From: an uncultured Allomuricauda sp.
GTDB taxonomy: Bacteria > Bacteroidota > Bacteroidia > Flavobacteriales > Flavobacteriaceae
DNA length: 64,000 nucleotides
Direction of reading: 5' to 3'
NCBI RefSeq assembly: GCF_947495325.1
Contig: NZ_CANLYK010000001.1
Coordinates: 1,798,001-1,862,000, forward strand
Positions 48,126 to 57,323 of the stretch are shown piece after piece. Below the pieces are notes generated by a model, which was not told where the DNA came from, did no database searches, and saw only the letters and a list, made by a program, of their open reading frames with translations. Every line of letters starts with the position of its first letter. Position 1 is the stretch's first letter. Made by a program: the position numbers and the translations under genes.

Positions 48126-49901
48126 ATGAATATAATGAAAGCTAAAACAGCTAGATTAAGGGAATTACTCCATGAAAACTCCCAATACCTGAATAAGGTA
48201 GAAAAATTCGAATATTTGCCGTTAAAAGAAGACAAGGTCGAGGCTTTTGAGAATCAGCACAAGATAGTTTTGCCAGAAGGATACCGGGATTTTTTACTAC
48301 ATATTGGAAACGGTGGGCTTGGACCTAACACTGGAATTTTACCACTTGATTTGCAAAAAACGTATTCCAATCTACATAATCCATGGATAGATCCAGTGAC
48401 GTTCAACAAATTGTTTCGGTTTGATGGTAAGGGCGAAACCCTTGAAGTATTTACTGATCGAATGGACCAAGTCTTTATGAATGAAAAATCCGATGCGGTT
48501 TTATTGTACAAATCAGCAGATAATGGCCAACTCTGCATTGGTGATGCAGGAGGAGGAACCTACTTTAGTCTTATTGTGCAAGGAGAAAACCAAGGTGAAG
48601 TATGGGTCAATGCATTGGTTGGTGATGGCGGTTTCGTTAAACAAGCCAACAGCTTTGATGAATGGTATACAATATGGCTCAACCAGAAAATTCAAAGTGA
48701 ACAAAAAAAGAATGATCAGCTCAAGGAACTGTTTCCCAACATATCACAGCAAACGATGATACCGCAAACTGAGGAGGAGCTCCATGCTTTCATAGGAAAG
48801 TTCAATGGGCTTAAAGACAAACAACCTGTTGTAGAACTTTTTAAGCGATTACTAAAAGAGAAAAGAAAACAACATCCTGATGTGCTTAAAGTTTGCATAG
48901 ATTATACAATACATCATCCCAAATATGTGGATTATGGGCTCGCCCTACAAATGGTAAAAAAAGCATCAGATTATCCAGATAAAGAGTGGACAAAGACATT
49001 GCTCTGCCAGGAGGGGGAAGCTCTGGCGGGATTGGGGCAGTTTCAACGGGCCATCACCTGTTTTGAGAAAGCGCTGGAATGCAAGGATGAGGAGTATAAT
49101 AAAGGTGAACTTGATACTGAATATAGGAAGTTGTTATGCTTTTGCCATCTAAAACTCGAGCAATCGGAGCGTGCTTTATTAGCAATGGTGTATGAAAGTG
49201 AAATATATGATATTGATACTGTGGTTTCCTTGCTTGACGATTGCTATCACCTGCACAAGGATTATATGCTGGCAGCTAAATATGGACAATTGCTATTGGA
49301 TTGGGAGCTGTTTCAGGAAGATGAGGAAAGTGAAGAATATCTCCCTGACATCTACCTAACGCTAATTTATTCACATGCAATGCTAAAAAATCAAGAACAG
49401 GTTCATATGTACATGGGCAAACTCATACAAATTAGGCAAAATGAAGAAATGGTGCCGTATGAAAACATTGCTGAGCAACTGATTCAAGCCAAATGTTATT
49501 CAATTGCGCTTCAATGCCTAGAAGTGTATGCTTCTTTTTCTAGAGCGCAAGAAAATCTTCAGGTACTTTTCAACCTTAAAGGGTGTTGCTATGCCGAGTT
49601 CGGTTCTTATGAGGAAGCCGTCACCTGCTTTCTCAAAAGTTTCCATGTAAACCACTGGATTGTTCCGTATGTCAATCTAATTAGATGCTACATCGAGTTG
49701 GGAAAATACGAGCAAGCGCAACAATTGTTTGATGAAATAATCGATTTTGATTCTTTGTATTCGTATGCCTATTACCAGTTCGCATTGTACTATATCAAGC
49801 TAAATAAAGAAAATAAGGCCTTGAAACTCATCGAAAAAGCTGTAACGTTAGGATTTGATAAAAATGAAACCACAAACAACGCTGCATTCGCTATTTGGTG
49901 A
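48126..49901 (+). CDS. SMI1/KNR4-domain protein with C-terminal TPR repeats
   Basis: 591 residues, no signal peptide, so cytoplasmic. SMI1/KNR4 domain at about 25-190 (KVEAFENQHKIVLPEGYRDFLLHIGNGG, LCIGDAGGGTYFSLIVQGENQGEVW). After a linker, helical repeats at about 290-580 with TPR-like spacing (ALAGLGQFQRAITCFEKALE, GCCYAEFGSYEEAVTCFLKSF, ALYYIKLNKENKALKLIEKA). SMI1/KNR4 proteins are often immunity proteins against polymorphic toxins or binding scaffolds. It stands alone; no toxin gene is adjacent. Local stretches look richer in G+C than the neighbours, which could mean transfer, but I have not measured this. Confidence 0.85.
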   Translation: MNIMKAKTARLRELLHENSQYLNKVEKFEYLPLKEDKVEAFENQHKIVLPEGYRDFLLHIGNGGLGPNTGILPLDLQKTYSNLHNPWIDPVTFNKLFRFDGKGETLEVFTDRMDQVFMNEKSDAVLLYKSADNGQLCIGDAGGGTYFSLIVQGENQGEVWVNALVGDGGFVKQANSFDEWYTIWLNQKIQSEQKKNDQLKELFPNISQQTMIPQTEEELHAFIGKFNGLKDKQPVVELFKRLLKEKRKQHPDVLKVCIDYTIHHPKYVDYGLALQMVKKASDYPDKEWTKTLLCQEGEALAGLGQFQRAITCFEKALECKDEEYNKGELDTEYRKLLCFCHLKLEQSERALLAMVYESEIYDIDTVVSLLDDCYHLHKDYMLAAKYGQLLLDWELFQEDEESEEYLPDIYLTLIYSHAMLKNQEQVHMYMGKLIQIRQNEEMVPYENIAEQLIQAKCYSIALQCLEVYASFSRAQENLQVLFNLKGCCYAEFGSYEEAVTCFLKSFHVNHWIVPYVNLIRCYIELGKYEQAQQLFDEIIDFDSLYSYAYYQFALYYIKLNKENKALKLIEKAVTLGFDKNETTNNAAFAIW

Positions 49902-49930
49902 GAAATTTAAAGTATCTCTACAAATAAATT

Positions 49931-50125
49931 TTAGTGGTTCTCATCCTCATCTTGTATTTCTTGGTGTTCAATTTTAGGGCGGGTATCATGAATCATTCGG
50001 TCTTCTTCTAAAATGACATTGGAAATACCCAGCATAAAAGCCGCCATTAAAATGGAAGCAAAACGGCGAAGTCTCTTCGGTATGTTTTCAATGAAAGTAT
50101 GGAACGGCGATTTCACTTTCAACAA
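49931..50125 (-). CDS. small single-pass membrane protein of unknown function
   Basis: 64 residues. Basic start (LKVKSPFHTFIENIPKRLRRF), one hydrophobic segment (ASILMAAFMLGISNVILE), then an acidic tail ending IQDEDENH. The only in-frame start at the right place is TTG at 50125, which lowers certainty; no ATG exists between the mpl stop and this point in the frame. It lies 58 nt after mpl on the same strand. Confidence 0.5.
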   Translation of the reverse strand: MLKVKSPFHTFIENIPKRLRRFASILMAAFMLGISNVILEEDRMIHDTRPKIEHQEIQDEDENH

Positions 50126-50183
50126 ATTGCAACTACCATTCCAAGAAAAAAAGCTGACAAAATTGCCTTTTTTACCTCCTTCT

Positions 50184-51539
50184 TTATTGAAACAAGGTTT
50201 TCACGCTTTCAAAATCCAACCCACCGTAATTCCCAGAACTCATTAGCAAAAGTGAAGAATCATCAAAATTTTGAGCAAAAAGATACTCTTGAAATGCCTT
50301 GGCATTAGTAAATATCTTTAAATCTTCCCGCTTTAACGCTTTTGCAATCTGTTCCGAGGTAACTTCTTCCAGCTGTTTGATTTTTACAGCATTTGGTGAA
50401 TAAAAGACCACCGCTTCGTCTGCAGCATCCAATGCGCCATCGTATTCCGTTAAAAATTCGGCATTGAGACTGCTATAGGTATGAAGCTCCAGACAGGCAA
50501 GGAGTTTTCTATTTGGGAATTGTTCTTTAACCGCTTGAGTTGTTGCCTTTACTTTGCTTGGGGAATGTGCAAAATCTTTAAACGCCACATTGTTTGAGCT
50601 TTCCGCAATTTTTTCCATTCGTTTTGAAGCTCCCGAAAATGATGCTATTGCCTCATAAAAATCAGCCTCGTCCACTCCCATTTGTTGACATATCCATTTA
50701 GCTCCCGCCAAATTATTCAAGTTATGTTTTCCAAAAATTTCAATGGGCATATCCCCTTCTGGAGTGTCCAATATGGTAATCCCATCCGCCACTTTATAAT
50801 TTGGTGTGGAATATGGAAACTTACGAATTGTATTTTCTGTAGCCTCTACAACACTTTTCACCTTTAAATCTTCTTCATTATAGGTAATACTACCGCCCTT
50901 GACTATTCCATCAACAAAAATCTGGAACTGCTCCACATAATTTTCAAACGTGGGAAATACATTAATATGGTCCCAAGCAATACCACTTAACAGCGCAATA
51001 TTGGGTTGATATAAATGGAATTTAGGTCTTCTATCAATAGGTGAAGACAAATATTCATCTCCCTCCAAAACGATAAAGTCATTTTCTTCAGTGAGGTGAA
51101 CCATTCTGTCAAAGCCTTCCAACTGTGCTCCCACCATATAATCCACAGCTATATCTTGATAGTCCAACACATGAAGAATCATGGAGGTAATAGTGGTTTT
51201 TCCATGGCTTCCCCCAATAACAACCCTTGTTTTATGCTTGGATTGCTCATACAAAAATTCAGGATACGAATATATTTTCACACCAAGTTTTTGTGCCCTT
51301 AGCAATTCAGGATTATCAGGTTTTGCGTGCATACCCAAAATAACAGCATCAAGTTCAGCATGTATCTTTTCAGGAAACCAACCAAATTCCGATGGCAACA
51401 ATCCTTTACTTTCCAGTCGTCCTTTTGAGGGCTCAAAAATCACATCATCACTACCCGTTATCGTATATCCCTTATGTTCCAATGCCAAAGCAAGATTGTG
51501 CATGGCACTCCCACCGATGGCTATAAAATGGATTTTCAT
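50184..51539 (-). CDS. mpl: Mpl, UDP-N-acetylmuramate:L-alanyl-gamma-D-glutamyl-meso-DAP ligase
   Basis: Murein recycling enzyme that joins the tripeptide from cell-wall turnover to UDP-MurNAc. 451 residues of the Mur-ligase family: N-terminal Rossmann domain (MKIHFIAIGGSAMHNLAL), ATP-binding GGSHGKTT (109-116), central FIVLEGDEYLSSPIDRRPKF, and C-terminal domain with FKDFAHSPSKVKAT and SSGNYGG. A consensus promoter (51557-51587) lies just upstream. Confidence 0.93.
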   Translation of the reverse strand: MKIHFIAIGGSAMHNLALALEHKGYTITGSDDVIFEPSKGRLESKGLLPSEFGWFPEKIHAELDAVILGMHAKPDNPELLRAQKLGVKIYSYPEFLYEQSKHKTRVVIGGSHGKTTITSMILHVLDYQDIAVDYMVGAQLEGFDRMVHLTEENDFIVLEGDEYLSSPIDRRPKFHLYQPNIALLSGIAWDHINVFPTFENYVEQFQIFVDGIVKGGSITYNEEDLKVKSVVEATENTIRKFPYSTPNYKVADGITILDTPEGDMPIEIFGKHNLNNLAGAKWICQQMGVDEADFYEAIASFSGASKRMEKIAESSNNVAFKDFAHSPSKVKATTQAVKEQFPNRKLLACLELHTYSSLNAEFLTEYDGALDAADEAVVFYSPNAVKIKQLEEVTSEQIAKALKREDLKIFTNAKAFQEYLFAQNFDDSSLLLMSSGNYGGLDFESVKTLFQ

Positions 51540-51556
51540 CGTTTCTGTTTAACAAT

Positions 51557-51587
51557 CAAAAATAGACATTGACAAAATCAATCCAAA
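51557..51587 (-). promoter_or_regulatory. consensus promoter of mpl
   Basis: On the minus strand: TTTG (51584-51587), 19-nt spacer, TATTTTTG (51557-51564). Full match to the Bacteroidota consensus; the leader to the mpl ATG would be about 12 nt. Confidence 0.7.
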
Positions 51588-51635
51588 CAAAGAACGAATC
51601 TTATTAATTTCTATCTTGAAGAAAATTTAAAAGTC

Positions 51636-51947
51636 ATGAATCTATCAGAAATAAAATCCAAGGAAATCATGTCTGGCTATCATGGAAAAATGGTACACAG
51701 TGAAACAATGTCATGGGTTTTTTGGGATGTTGAAAAAGATGCCAAAGTTCCAGAACACCATCATTTCAATGAACAGATTATGCATGTTGTGGAAGGTTCT
51801 TTTGAATTTACTGTTGGTGGAAAAACCGATATTTACAAGCCAGGGGATGTTGTTATTGTTCCATCAAACATTCCACATAGCGGAAAAGCGTTGACAGCCT
51901 GTAAATTAATGGACATTTTTAGTCCGGCAAGAGAAGAATATAAGTAG
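51636..51947 (+). CDS. cupin-domain protein
   Basis: 103 residues, a single beta-barrel cupin. Motif 1 is PEHHHFNEQIMHVVEG with histidines and glutamate for metal binding; motif 2 is PGDVVIVPSNIPHSG with the third histidine. Substrate unknown. One base separates its stop from the SDR gene start, so the two are an operon and likely act in the same pathway. Confidence 0.88.
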   Translation: MNLSEIKSKEIMSGYHGKMVHSETMSWVFWDVEKDAKVPEHHHFNEQIMHVVEGSFEFTVGGKTDIYKPGDVVIVPSNIPHSGKALTACKLMDIFSPAREEYK

Positions 51948-51948
51948 T

Positions 51949-52734
51949 ATGAAAATCAATTTAGTAGGAAAAAATGCCTTGGTTGGCGGAAGTAGTAAGG
52001 GAATTGGCGAAGCAATTGCGAAGCAATTGGCTGCTAGTGGGGCCAATGTTACTCTAATGGCCAGGAATAAGGAAAAGATGAAAACCATTGTTGATGAACT
52101 TGACACAAATCAAGGCCAGGAACACGGTTTTCTGGTGGTGGATTTTTCAAACTTTGAAGTTTTTAAAAGCACCATTTCCTCTTTTTTTGAACAAAATACC
52201 ATTGATATTCTGGTGAACAACACCCAGGGTCCTGAAGCTGGCGGTGCATTGGAGAAGAAAGTGGAAGATTACCAATCCGCTTTTGATTTACTCTTTAAAT
52301 CCGTTGTTTTTACTACCGAACTTGCGCTAAAAAATATGCAGAAAAAGCAATGGGGCAGGATCATAAATGTGGCATCCATTTCGGTAAAAGAACCCTTGAG
52401 CTATTTAGCGTTATCCAATTCAATACGGGCAGCTGTGGTTACTTGGGGTAAAAGTTTGGCCTTTGATGTGGCAAAAAATGGTATTACGGTCAATAATGTT
52501 CTTACAGGCTATTTTGATACGGATAGAATAGCGCAACTCAATGCCAAAAAAGCTGAAAAACTGGGAATACCCATTTCGGAGGTACGTGCTGCTATGGAAG
52601 AACTAGTGCCAACAAAACGTATTGGTAATCCCAAAGAGTATGGTTTTTTGGTGGCATTTTTAGCTTCTGAACAGGCGGCTTATATCACGGGCACCAATAT
52701 TCCCATTGATGGTGGGTTGTTGAAGTCTTTTTGA
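51949..52734 (+). CDS. short-chain dehydrogenase/reductase with an altered active site
   Basis: 261 residues, NAD(P)-binding Rossmann fold. The cofactor loop reads GGSSKGIG (13-20) and the NNAG motif is NNTQG (90-94). Ser143 (VASIS) and Tyr152 could be catalytic, but the usual YxxxK has Ser156 in place of lysine (SYLALSNSIR), so classical SDR chemistry is doubtful. The C-terminal TGTNIPIDGG is standard. Coupled to the cupin gene; its stop touches the stop of the convergent response regulator with no base between. Confidence 0.88.
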   Translation: MKINLVGKNALVGGSSKGIGEAIAKQLAASGANVTLMARNKEKMKTIVDELDTNQGQEHGFLVVDFSNFEVFKSTISSFFEQNTIDILVNNTQGPEAGGALEKKVEDYQSAFDLLFKSVVFTTELALKNMQKKQWGRIINVASISVKEPLSYLALSNSIRAAVVTWGKSLAFDVAKNGITVNNVLTGYFDTDRIAQLNAKKAEKLGIPISEVRAAMEELVPTKRIGNPKEYGFLVAFLASEQAAYITGTNIPIDGGLLKSF

Positions 52735-53460
52735 TCACAGGCTCATCCGGTCCTTAAAAATGTAGGATTGTCTTCGTGATACTTCAACCTCTTCGCCATT
52801 TTTCATGTACAACTTTAGTTTCCCGTTGAACCAGGGCACCACATTTTCAATAAAATTGGTATTTACAATTTGCTGTCTATTTGCGCGAAAAAAAGAATTT
52901 TCGGGTAGTTTCTCTTCAACTTGATTCAATGATTTATACAACAACGGCTTTTTGTCCTCAAAAAAAACCCTTGTGTAGTTGCCAACAATTTCAAAATGTG
53001 ATATATCCCCTATTTTGACCAACCAACAGGCTTCACCATCTTTAATGAAAATCTGACTGCTCTCCGAAAGCTTTTTTGTTTTATGGTCTTCTCCCTGATT
53101 TTCTGATAATTTGACCCTTACCTTGTCAAGCGCCATAGTAAAACGCTTTTGGTTTACGGGTTTGAGCAAATAATCCAAGGCGTTATATTCAAAAGATTTG
53201 ATTGCATACTCATCAAATGCAGTCGTAAAAATGGTTATGGGGACTTGATCCAACATTTCAAGAAGTTCAAAGCCATCTTTTTCTGGCATATTAATGTCCA
53301 AAAGCAATAAATCTGGGTTCTCTTTTTGAATCAACTCATACCCGACATCCACATTTTCTGCCTCCCCTATCAACTCAATTTCTTCATGCTCCTTTAGCAA
53401 CTCTTTGAGCTCATTGCGGGCAAGCCTTGAATCTTCAACAATTACCGTCCTTATTTTCAT
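52735..53460 (-). CDS. LytTR-family response regulator
   Basis: 241 residues. REC domain (1-115) with phospho-acceptor Asp55 in LLLLDINMPEKDG, Thr in TTAFDEYAIKSFEYNALDYLLKPV; LytTR DNA-binding domain (about 135-240: FFRANRQQIVNTNFIENV, LYMKNGEEVEVSRRQSYIFKD). Output target unknown. Its ATG overlaps the sensor kinase stop by 4 nt, forming a two-gene system. Confidence 0.93.
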   Translation of the reverse strand: MKIRTVIVEDSRLARNELKELLKEHEEIELIGEAENVDVGYELIQKENPDLLLLDINMPEKDGFELLEMLDQVPITIFTTAFDEYAIKSFEYNALDYLLKPVNQKRFTMALDKVRVKLSENQGEDHKTKKLSESSQIFIKDGEACWLVKIGDISHFEIVGNYTRVFFEDKKPLLYKSLNQVEEKLPENSFFRANRQQIVNTNFIENVVPWFNGKLKLYMKNGEEVEVSRRQSYIFKDRMSL

Positions 53461-54515
53461 GTCAACGGAATTTTTATATTGGCCACAACCTCATCAGCAA
53501 TCTCACTCAACTTAAAAGATGCCTTGTCAGCATACAATAATTTCAATCGTTGTTTTATGTTTTTAAGGCCTAGTTGGGTTGAATTTTTTGCTATTTGAAG
53601 CTTCCCCGTGTTTTTCACCTCAATAATCAATCCTTCATTTTCCATTTTGATGGTCAAAACGATTCTTCCTCCATTTTTTAGGTTTGAGATTCCATGTTTT
53701 GCCGCATTCTCAATCAACAGTTGTATGATCATCGGGGGGATTTGAAGCTGTAATGTGTTGTCATCAACATGTTTCTCAAAATCGAGTCGATTTTCAAATT
53801 GAATCTTGGATAGATCGATATAATTATCCACTACTTCCAATTCTTCTTGTACCGAAATAGCGTTGATATTGTTTTTGGTCAACGAATACCTAAGAATTTC
53901 CGATAGCTTGGTGAGCATATCCCTGGATTTTTCAACATCTTCCAACATAAGCCCTCTTATATTATTAAGGCTATTGAACATAAAATGCGGGTTTATTTGA
54001 CCTTTTAAAGTATTTAATTGAGCTTGTTTTAGATTTGTATTTAACTCTAGCCGTTCTATTCTATCCTTATTCAGTTTTAAGAGTAATTTTATGACCAAAT
54101 ATGTAACTATCCAGGCTCCAATGATAAAAAGTGAATTAATTACTTGTATCCAAAAGCCATCATACAATTTAAACATCTGTATCTCGGCTTCGGATAAGCC
54201 AGGCCCATACTTTGCGTAAAGGTGTCCAAAAGCATAATTCAAGGATCCAAAAAGGGTTGCTCCAAAAATAAAAGATGCCAGTATCTTCAAAAAATCCTTA
54301 GGCCCGAATGCTTCAAACTGAATATTTCTTTTCAAATACCATCTTAGCAGTGAAGTAGAGAAAATTCCAATGAACATGCCCGCTAGAATGGAATAGACAA
54401 GCAGCTCCGTGCTAATTTTCTTCAAAATAAAAATTGAAAGAATATTGATGAATCCCCAACCAAGAAATTGTAAGATCCAAAAAATATAATTGCTTTTTTT
54501 ATTGCTCAATTTCAT
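53457..54515 (-). CDS. LytS/YehU-type sensor histidine kinase
   Basis: 352 residues. Four hydrophobic segments in the N-terminal half (about 10-145), then a coiled-coil and the His_kinase domain with His177 in GQINPHFMFNSLNNIR; HATPase with N box LIENAAKHG and a final LGLKNIKQRL. No extracytoplasmic sensor domain, so it probably senses a membrane signal. Cognate partner of the LytTR regulator (4-nt overlap). Confidence 0.92.
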   Translation of the reverse strand: MKLSNKKSNYIFWILQFLGWGFINILSIFILKKISTELLVYSILAGMFIGIFSTSLLRWYLKRNIQFEAFGPKDFLKILASFIFGATLFGSLNYAFGHLYAKYGPGLSEAEIQMFKLYDGFWIQVINSLFIIGAWIVTYLVIKLLLKLNKDRIERLELNTNLKQAQLNTLKGQINPHFMFNSLNNIRGLMLEDVEKSRDMLTKLSEILRYSLTKNNINAISVQEELEVVDNYIDLSKIQFENRLDFEKHVDDNTLQLQIPPMIIQLLIENAAKHGISNLKNGGRIVLTIKMENEGLIIEVKNTGKLQIAKNSTQLGLKNIKQRLKLLYADKASFKLSEIADEVVANIKIPLT

Positions 54516-54536
54516 AAATACGTCTCAGGGATGGTT

Positions 54537-54544
54537 CAAATATA
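54537..54544 (-). promoter_or_regulatory. possible -7 element of the sensor kinase/regulator operon
   Basis: TATATTTG on the minus strand, about 22 nt before the kinase ATG. Matches TAnnTTTG, but no TTG element is seen at the right distance. Confidence 0.4.
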
Positions 54545-54635
54545 ATTCTTTGAAAGATTGGACTGTAATGTAACTTATATGAAAAGAAATCATCTGCATA
54601 AATCCTGTTGTCGCCTCCTCTTACAAATTAATGTA

Positions 54636-54842
54636 TTATGCTTTTCTTTTTACTTTTTTAAACGGATTGCAACATTTTGAGCTGGTATCCAAAAAAGCAA
54701 TCCAGGATAGCGATATCCCCGTATAAAAGGGAACAAAATAATAGTCGTATTCCCAACCAGATATTTTTCCAAAAATACCAATTAGTACTGCCAGTAGCCC
54801 AGCGCCCAAAATAACTTTCTGTTGAATGTTTAATTTTTTCAT
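54636..54842 (-). CDS. small membrane protein next to the two-component system
   Basis: 68 residues: KKLNIQQK start, two hydrophobic segments (about 10-27 and 33-50), then a cysteine pair in SSKCCNPFKKVKRKA with a basic tail. No family recognised. It precedes the kinase gene by 120 nt on the same strand and could be a component sensed or regulated by it, which is only a guess from position. Confidence 0.65.
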   Translation of the reverse strand: MKKLNIQQKVILGAGLLAVLIGIFGKISGWEYDYYFVPFYTGISLSWIAFLDTSSKCCNPFKKVKRKA

Positions 54843-55048
54843 ATCGATAAAATTTTACCTAAATCAGATTATACTAAAATATTGATAAGTAAGGTGATTA
54901 TTAGTTTAACAAGTGCTATCATGGCTGTTCGTTTTTTAATTATACTATAAAAGTATAGCCAAAGGGGGTTAAACTAAAGGGGATTATGACCAGTGGTAAA
55001 ATAGAAACCGTGAACGGCAACAAGCTTTTTTATCTTAGAATCAGTAAC

Positions 55049-55078
55049 AAAAAAAGGAGCCTTAAGGCTCCTTTTTTA
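55049..55078 (-). terminator. intrinsic terminator of the S9 peptidase gene
   Basis: Stem aaaaaaggagcc / ggctcctttttt with a TTAA loop (about 12 bp, 55050-55077) followed by T-residues on the minus strand. It lies 25 nt after the peptidase stop. The rest of 54843-55102 shows only A/T-rich spacer. Confidence 0.85.
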
Positions 55079-55102
55079 CTATTAGTTTTTGGTATTATTT
55101 CA

Positions 55103-57160
55103 CTAATCTTTCAATGGAGTAGGAATTTCCTGTTTTCCCAGATGCTTGGCATAGAAGCCCATCATTGATTTGTATAGTTGAATTCGGTTTTCTTCTTTAC
55201 CAAACCCATGGCCTTCATCGTATTTTACCATATATGGAACATCATAACCCTTGCCTCTAAGAGCGCTCACTATCTGATCCGATTCATCAATATTCACCCG
55301 TGGGTCATTAGCTCCCTGAACCACAAACAAAGGTTTTTTAATTTTGTCAATTTGATATACTGGAGACACTTCTTCCATAATGGCTTTTTCCTCCGCTACG
55401 TCTTCATCATACCAAATTTCTTTAATGATTTTCAAATAGGGTTTCCAATACGGAGGAATGGTCTTCATAAATGTAAAAAGATTGGATACTCCAACATAAT
55501 CTACTCCACAGGCATATAAATCTGGAGTTTTTGTCAAACCTCTAAGAACGGCATATCCCCCATGACTGCCTCCATATATGGCTGCTTTATCAGCATCTAC
55601 CCACCCTTGATCAATTACATATTTCAATCCATCTTCCACATCATCCATTGCTTTTCTACCTATCTGCTTAAAACCAGATTCCAAAAACTCCCTTCCATAA
55701 CCTCCAGAAATTCTAAAGTTCACCTGAAGTGTGGCATATCCTCTACTGGCAAACAACTGTGACTCTGGATTGAACCCCCAAGAATCCCGAATTCCTTGTG
55801 GACCACCATGTGGATTAACAATTACTGGAACTTTCTCTCCCGCTAAAGCAGCCTTTGGAAGCGTGATATAACCATGTAATGTGATACCATCCCTACTTTT
55901 AAAGGTTATTGGGCGCATTTCGGACATGTCCTCTTCCTTTAACTGGGGCATTGTATTGTATAGCTCTTTCAAACTATTCTCGGCTACATTATAAGCGTAA
56001 TAAATTCCATATAAACGGTCACTATCTACATAGACCATATATAGATTTTCATCTTCTGTAGCATCTAAAACACTATACTGCTTTCCAGGAAGTTCTTCTT
56101 TCATCTTGGCATCCAACTGTTTGTAGGCATTACTTATAGGTACCACAATATTTTTCTCCCCTTCATAGGAAAAATAGTCTATTTCATAATTTCTTTTTCT
56201 GGAAAGACCCATGCTCTGTACATCGTACTGGTCATTTTTAAAGACTTGCTCTATCATCTTATCCTCTTTTAGATCGTAGAGCACAATTTCTGCCTTATCA
56301 CTGTTTAAATTTGAAATGATATAGGCATCATCCGGATTTTCCGTAGCATAATTGAAATTGAGAATACCAAAGGAATCCTTCCAGCTTAAACTTTTCATCA
56401 GCTTATATCCTCCATTTCCATCTTCATAGTATAGATCCATCTCCACACCATCCCTCATCTTTGTAAAGCCTTTCAAATTTCCGTTTTTATCAAAATCATA
56501 CCCGGCAATTGGGTTTGCTGGGTCATCGTTTGTATAGAGTTGTGTAAGCTCCCCTGTTATAAGATTTACTTTGTATGGTTCAAATACTTGTGGATTGTTC
56601 TTGTTCAAAGAAACTATGATATGTTCCTTATCCTCCCTAAGAAGTTCATTAAATTCAGCTCTAACCCCATCGAACGGGGTAAGGTCCTTTAAATTACTCC
56701 CGTCAAGATCCACTGCATAGATATGGTAGTTTTCATCCCCTCCTTTGTCCATTGCGTAAAACAATCTTCCATTATTGAGCCAACCATATTGTCTTACCAA
56801 CTCTTCTTTTTCTTCAATGGCACGTTTGATTTCATCAGTGGCCAAATTTTTAACATAGATATGTTGTTTGCCATTTTCATCGCTCTCGCGGTAGGAAAGG
56901 TATTTTCCATCTGGAGAAAATCTAAAAGTGAAGGCCTTTGGATTGGCAAAGTAGTCTTCTACAGTATACCTATAGTCGCCTTCATCTAAAGATGCCAAAG
57001 AAATAAGTTCATCATCAGAGCTTACCAGTTCAGGATTTCCAGGAAGGGTTTTCTCCTTGGTATCTGAATTTTCTGCTGGTGCCTGAGCAATCCCAAAAGT
57101 ACTGCACAGCATACATAACGAAAGGCCATAAATGACCTTTAAATTGAATAATGTTCTCAT
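55103..57160 (-). CDS. S9-family (prolyl oligopeptidase-type) serine peptidase, exported
   Basis: 685 residues. Signal peptide (1-25, FGIAQ), so periplasmic or secreted. N-terminal beta-propeller domain with repeated short strands (about 80-400; SPDGKYLSYRESD, YHIYAVDLDG) and C-terminal alpha/beta-hydrolase: catalytic Ser532 in GGSHGGY, Asp619 in GANDPR and His651 in DEGHGF. It should cleave proline-containing or other oligopeptides. Monocistronic with its own terminator. Confidence 0.95.
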   Translation of the reverse strand: MRTLFNLKVIYGLSLCMLCSTFGIAQAPAENSDTKEKTLPGNPELVSSDDELISLASLDEGDYRYTVEDYFANPKAFTFRFSPDGKYLSYRESDENGKQHIYVKNLATDEIKRAIEEKEELVRQYGWLNNGRLFYAMDKGGDENYHIYAVDLDGSNLKDLTPFDGVRAEFNELLREDKEHIIVSLNKNNPQVFEPYKVNLITGELTQLYTNDDPANPIAGYDFDKNGNLKGFTKMRDGVEMDLYYEDGNGGYKLMKSLSWKDSFGILNFNYATENPDDAYIISNLNSDKAEIVLYDLKEDKMIEQVFKNDQYDVQSMGLSRKRNYEIDYFSYEGEKNIVVPISNAYKQLDAKMKEELPGKQYSVLDATEDENLYMVYVDSDRLYGIYYAYNVAENSLKELYNTMPQLKEEDMSEMRPITFKSRDGITLHGYITLPKAALAGEKVPVIVNPHGGPQGIRDSWGFNPESQLFASRGYATLQVNFRISGGYGREFLESGFKQIGRKAMDDVEDGLKYVIDQGWVDADKAAIYGGSHGGYAVLRGLTKTPDLYACGVDYVGVSNLFTFMKTIPPYWKPYLKIIKEIWYDEDVAEEKAIMEEVSPVYQIDKIKKPLFVVQGANDPRVNIDESDQIVSALRGKGYDVPYMVKYDEGHGFGKEENRIQLYKSMMGFYAKHLGKQEIPTPLKD

Positions 57161-57323
57161 AGTTTTAATTTAATTAGTTTTTGATTGAAATCTCAAGTTA
57201 ATCTTCTGAATAAGACTCTCTTGAAAAGCTTTTGTTACATTTTGATCAAAGTAAATATAATACTTGGGCAAAAGCGCAGAAACCACAATATGATGAGCGG
57301 TAAAATTGCTTTGGCAAACGGGG

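Noticed and set aside
50174..50179. Strong Shine-Dalgarno GGAGGT (minus strand) after mpl
   Set aside because: No start codon with a useful frame lies at the right distance; the small membrane protein begins about 50 nt further on, so the match is probably chance.
54986..55168. 60-residue open frame on the plus strand
   Set aside because: It reads through the S9 peptidase terminator and into that gene on the opposite strand; the hydrophobic stretch is a product of the hairpin and antisense sequence.
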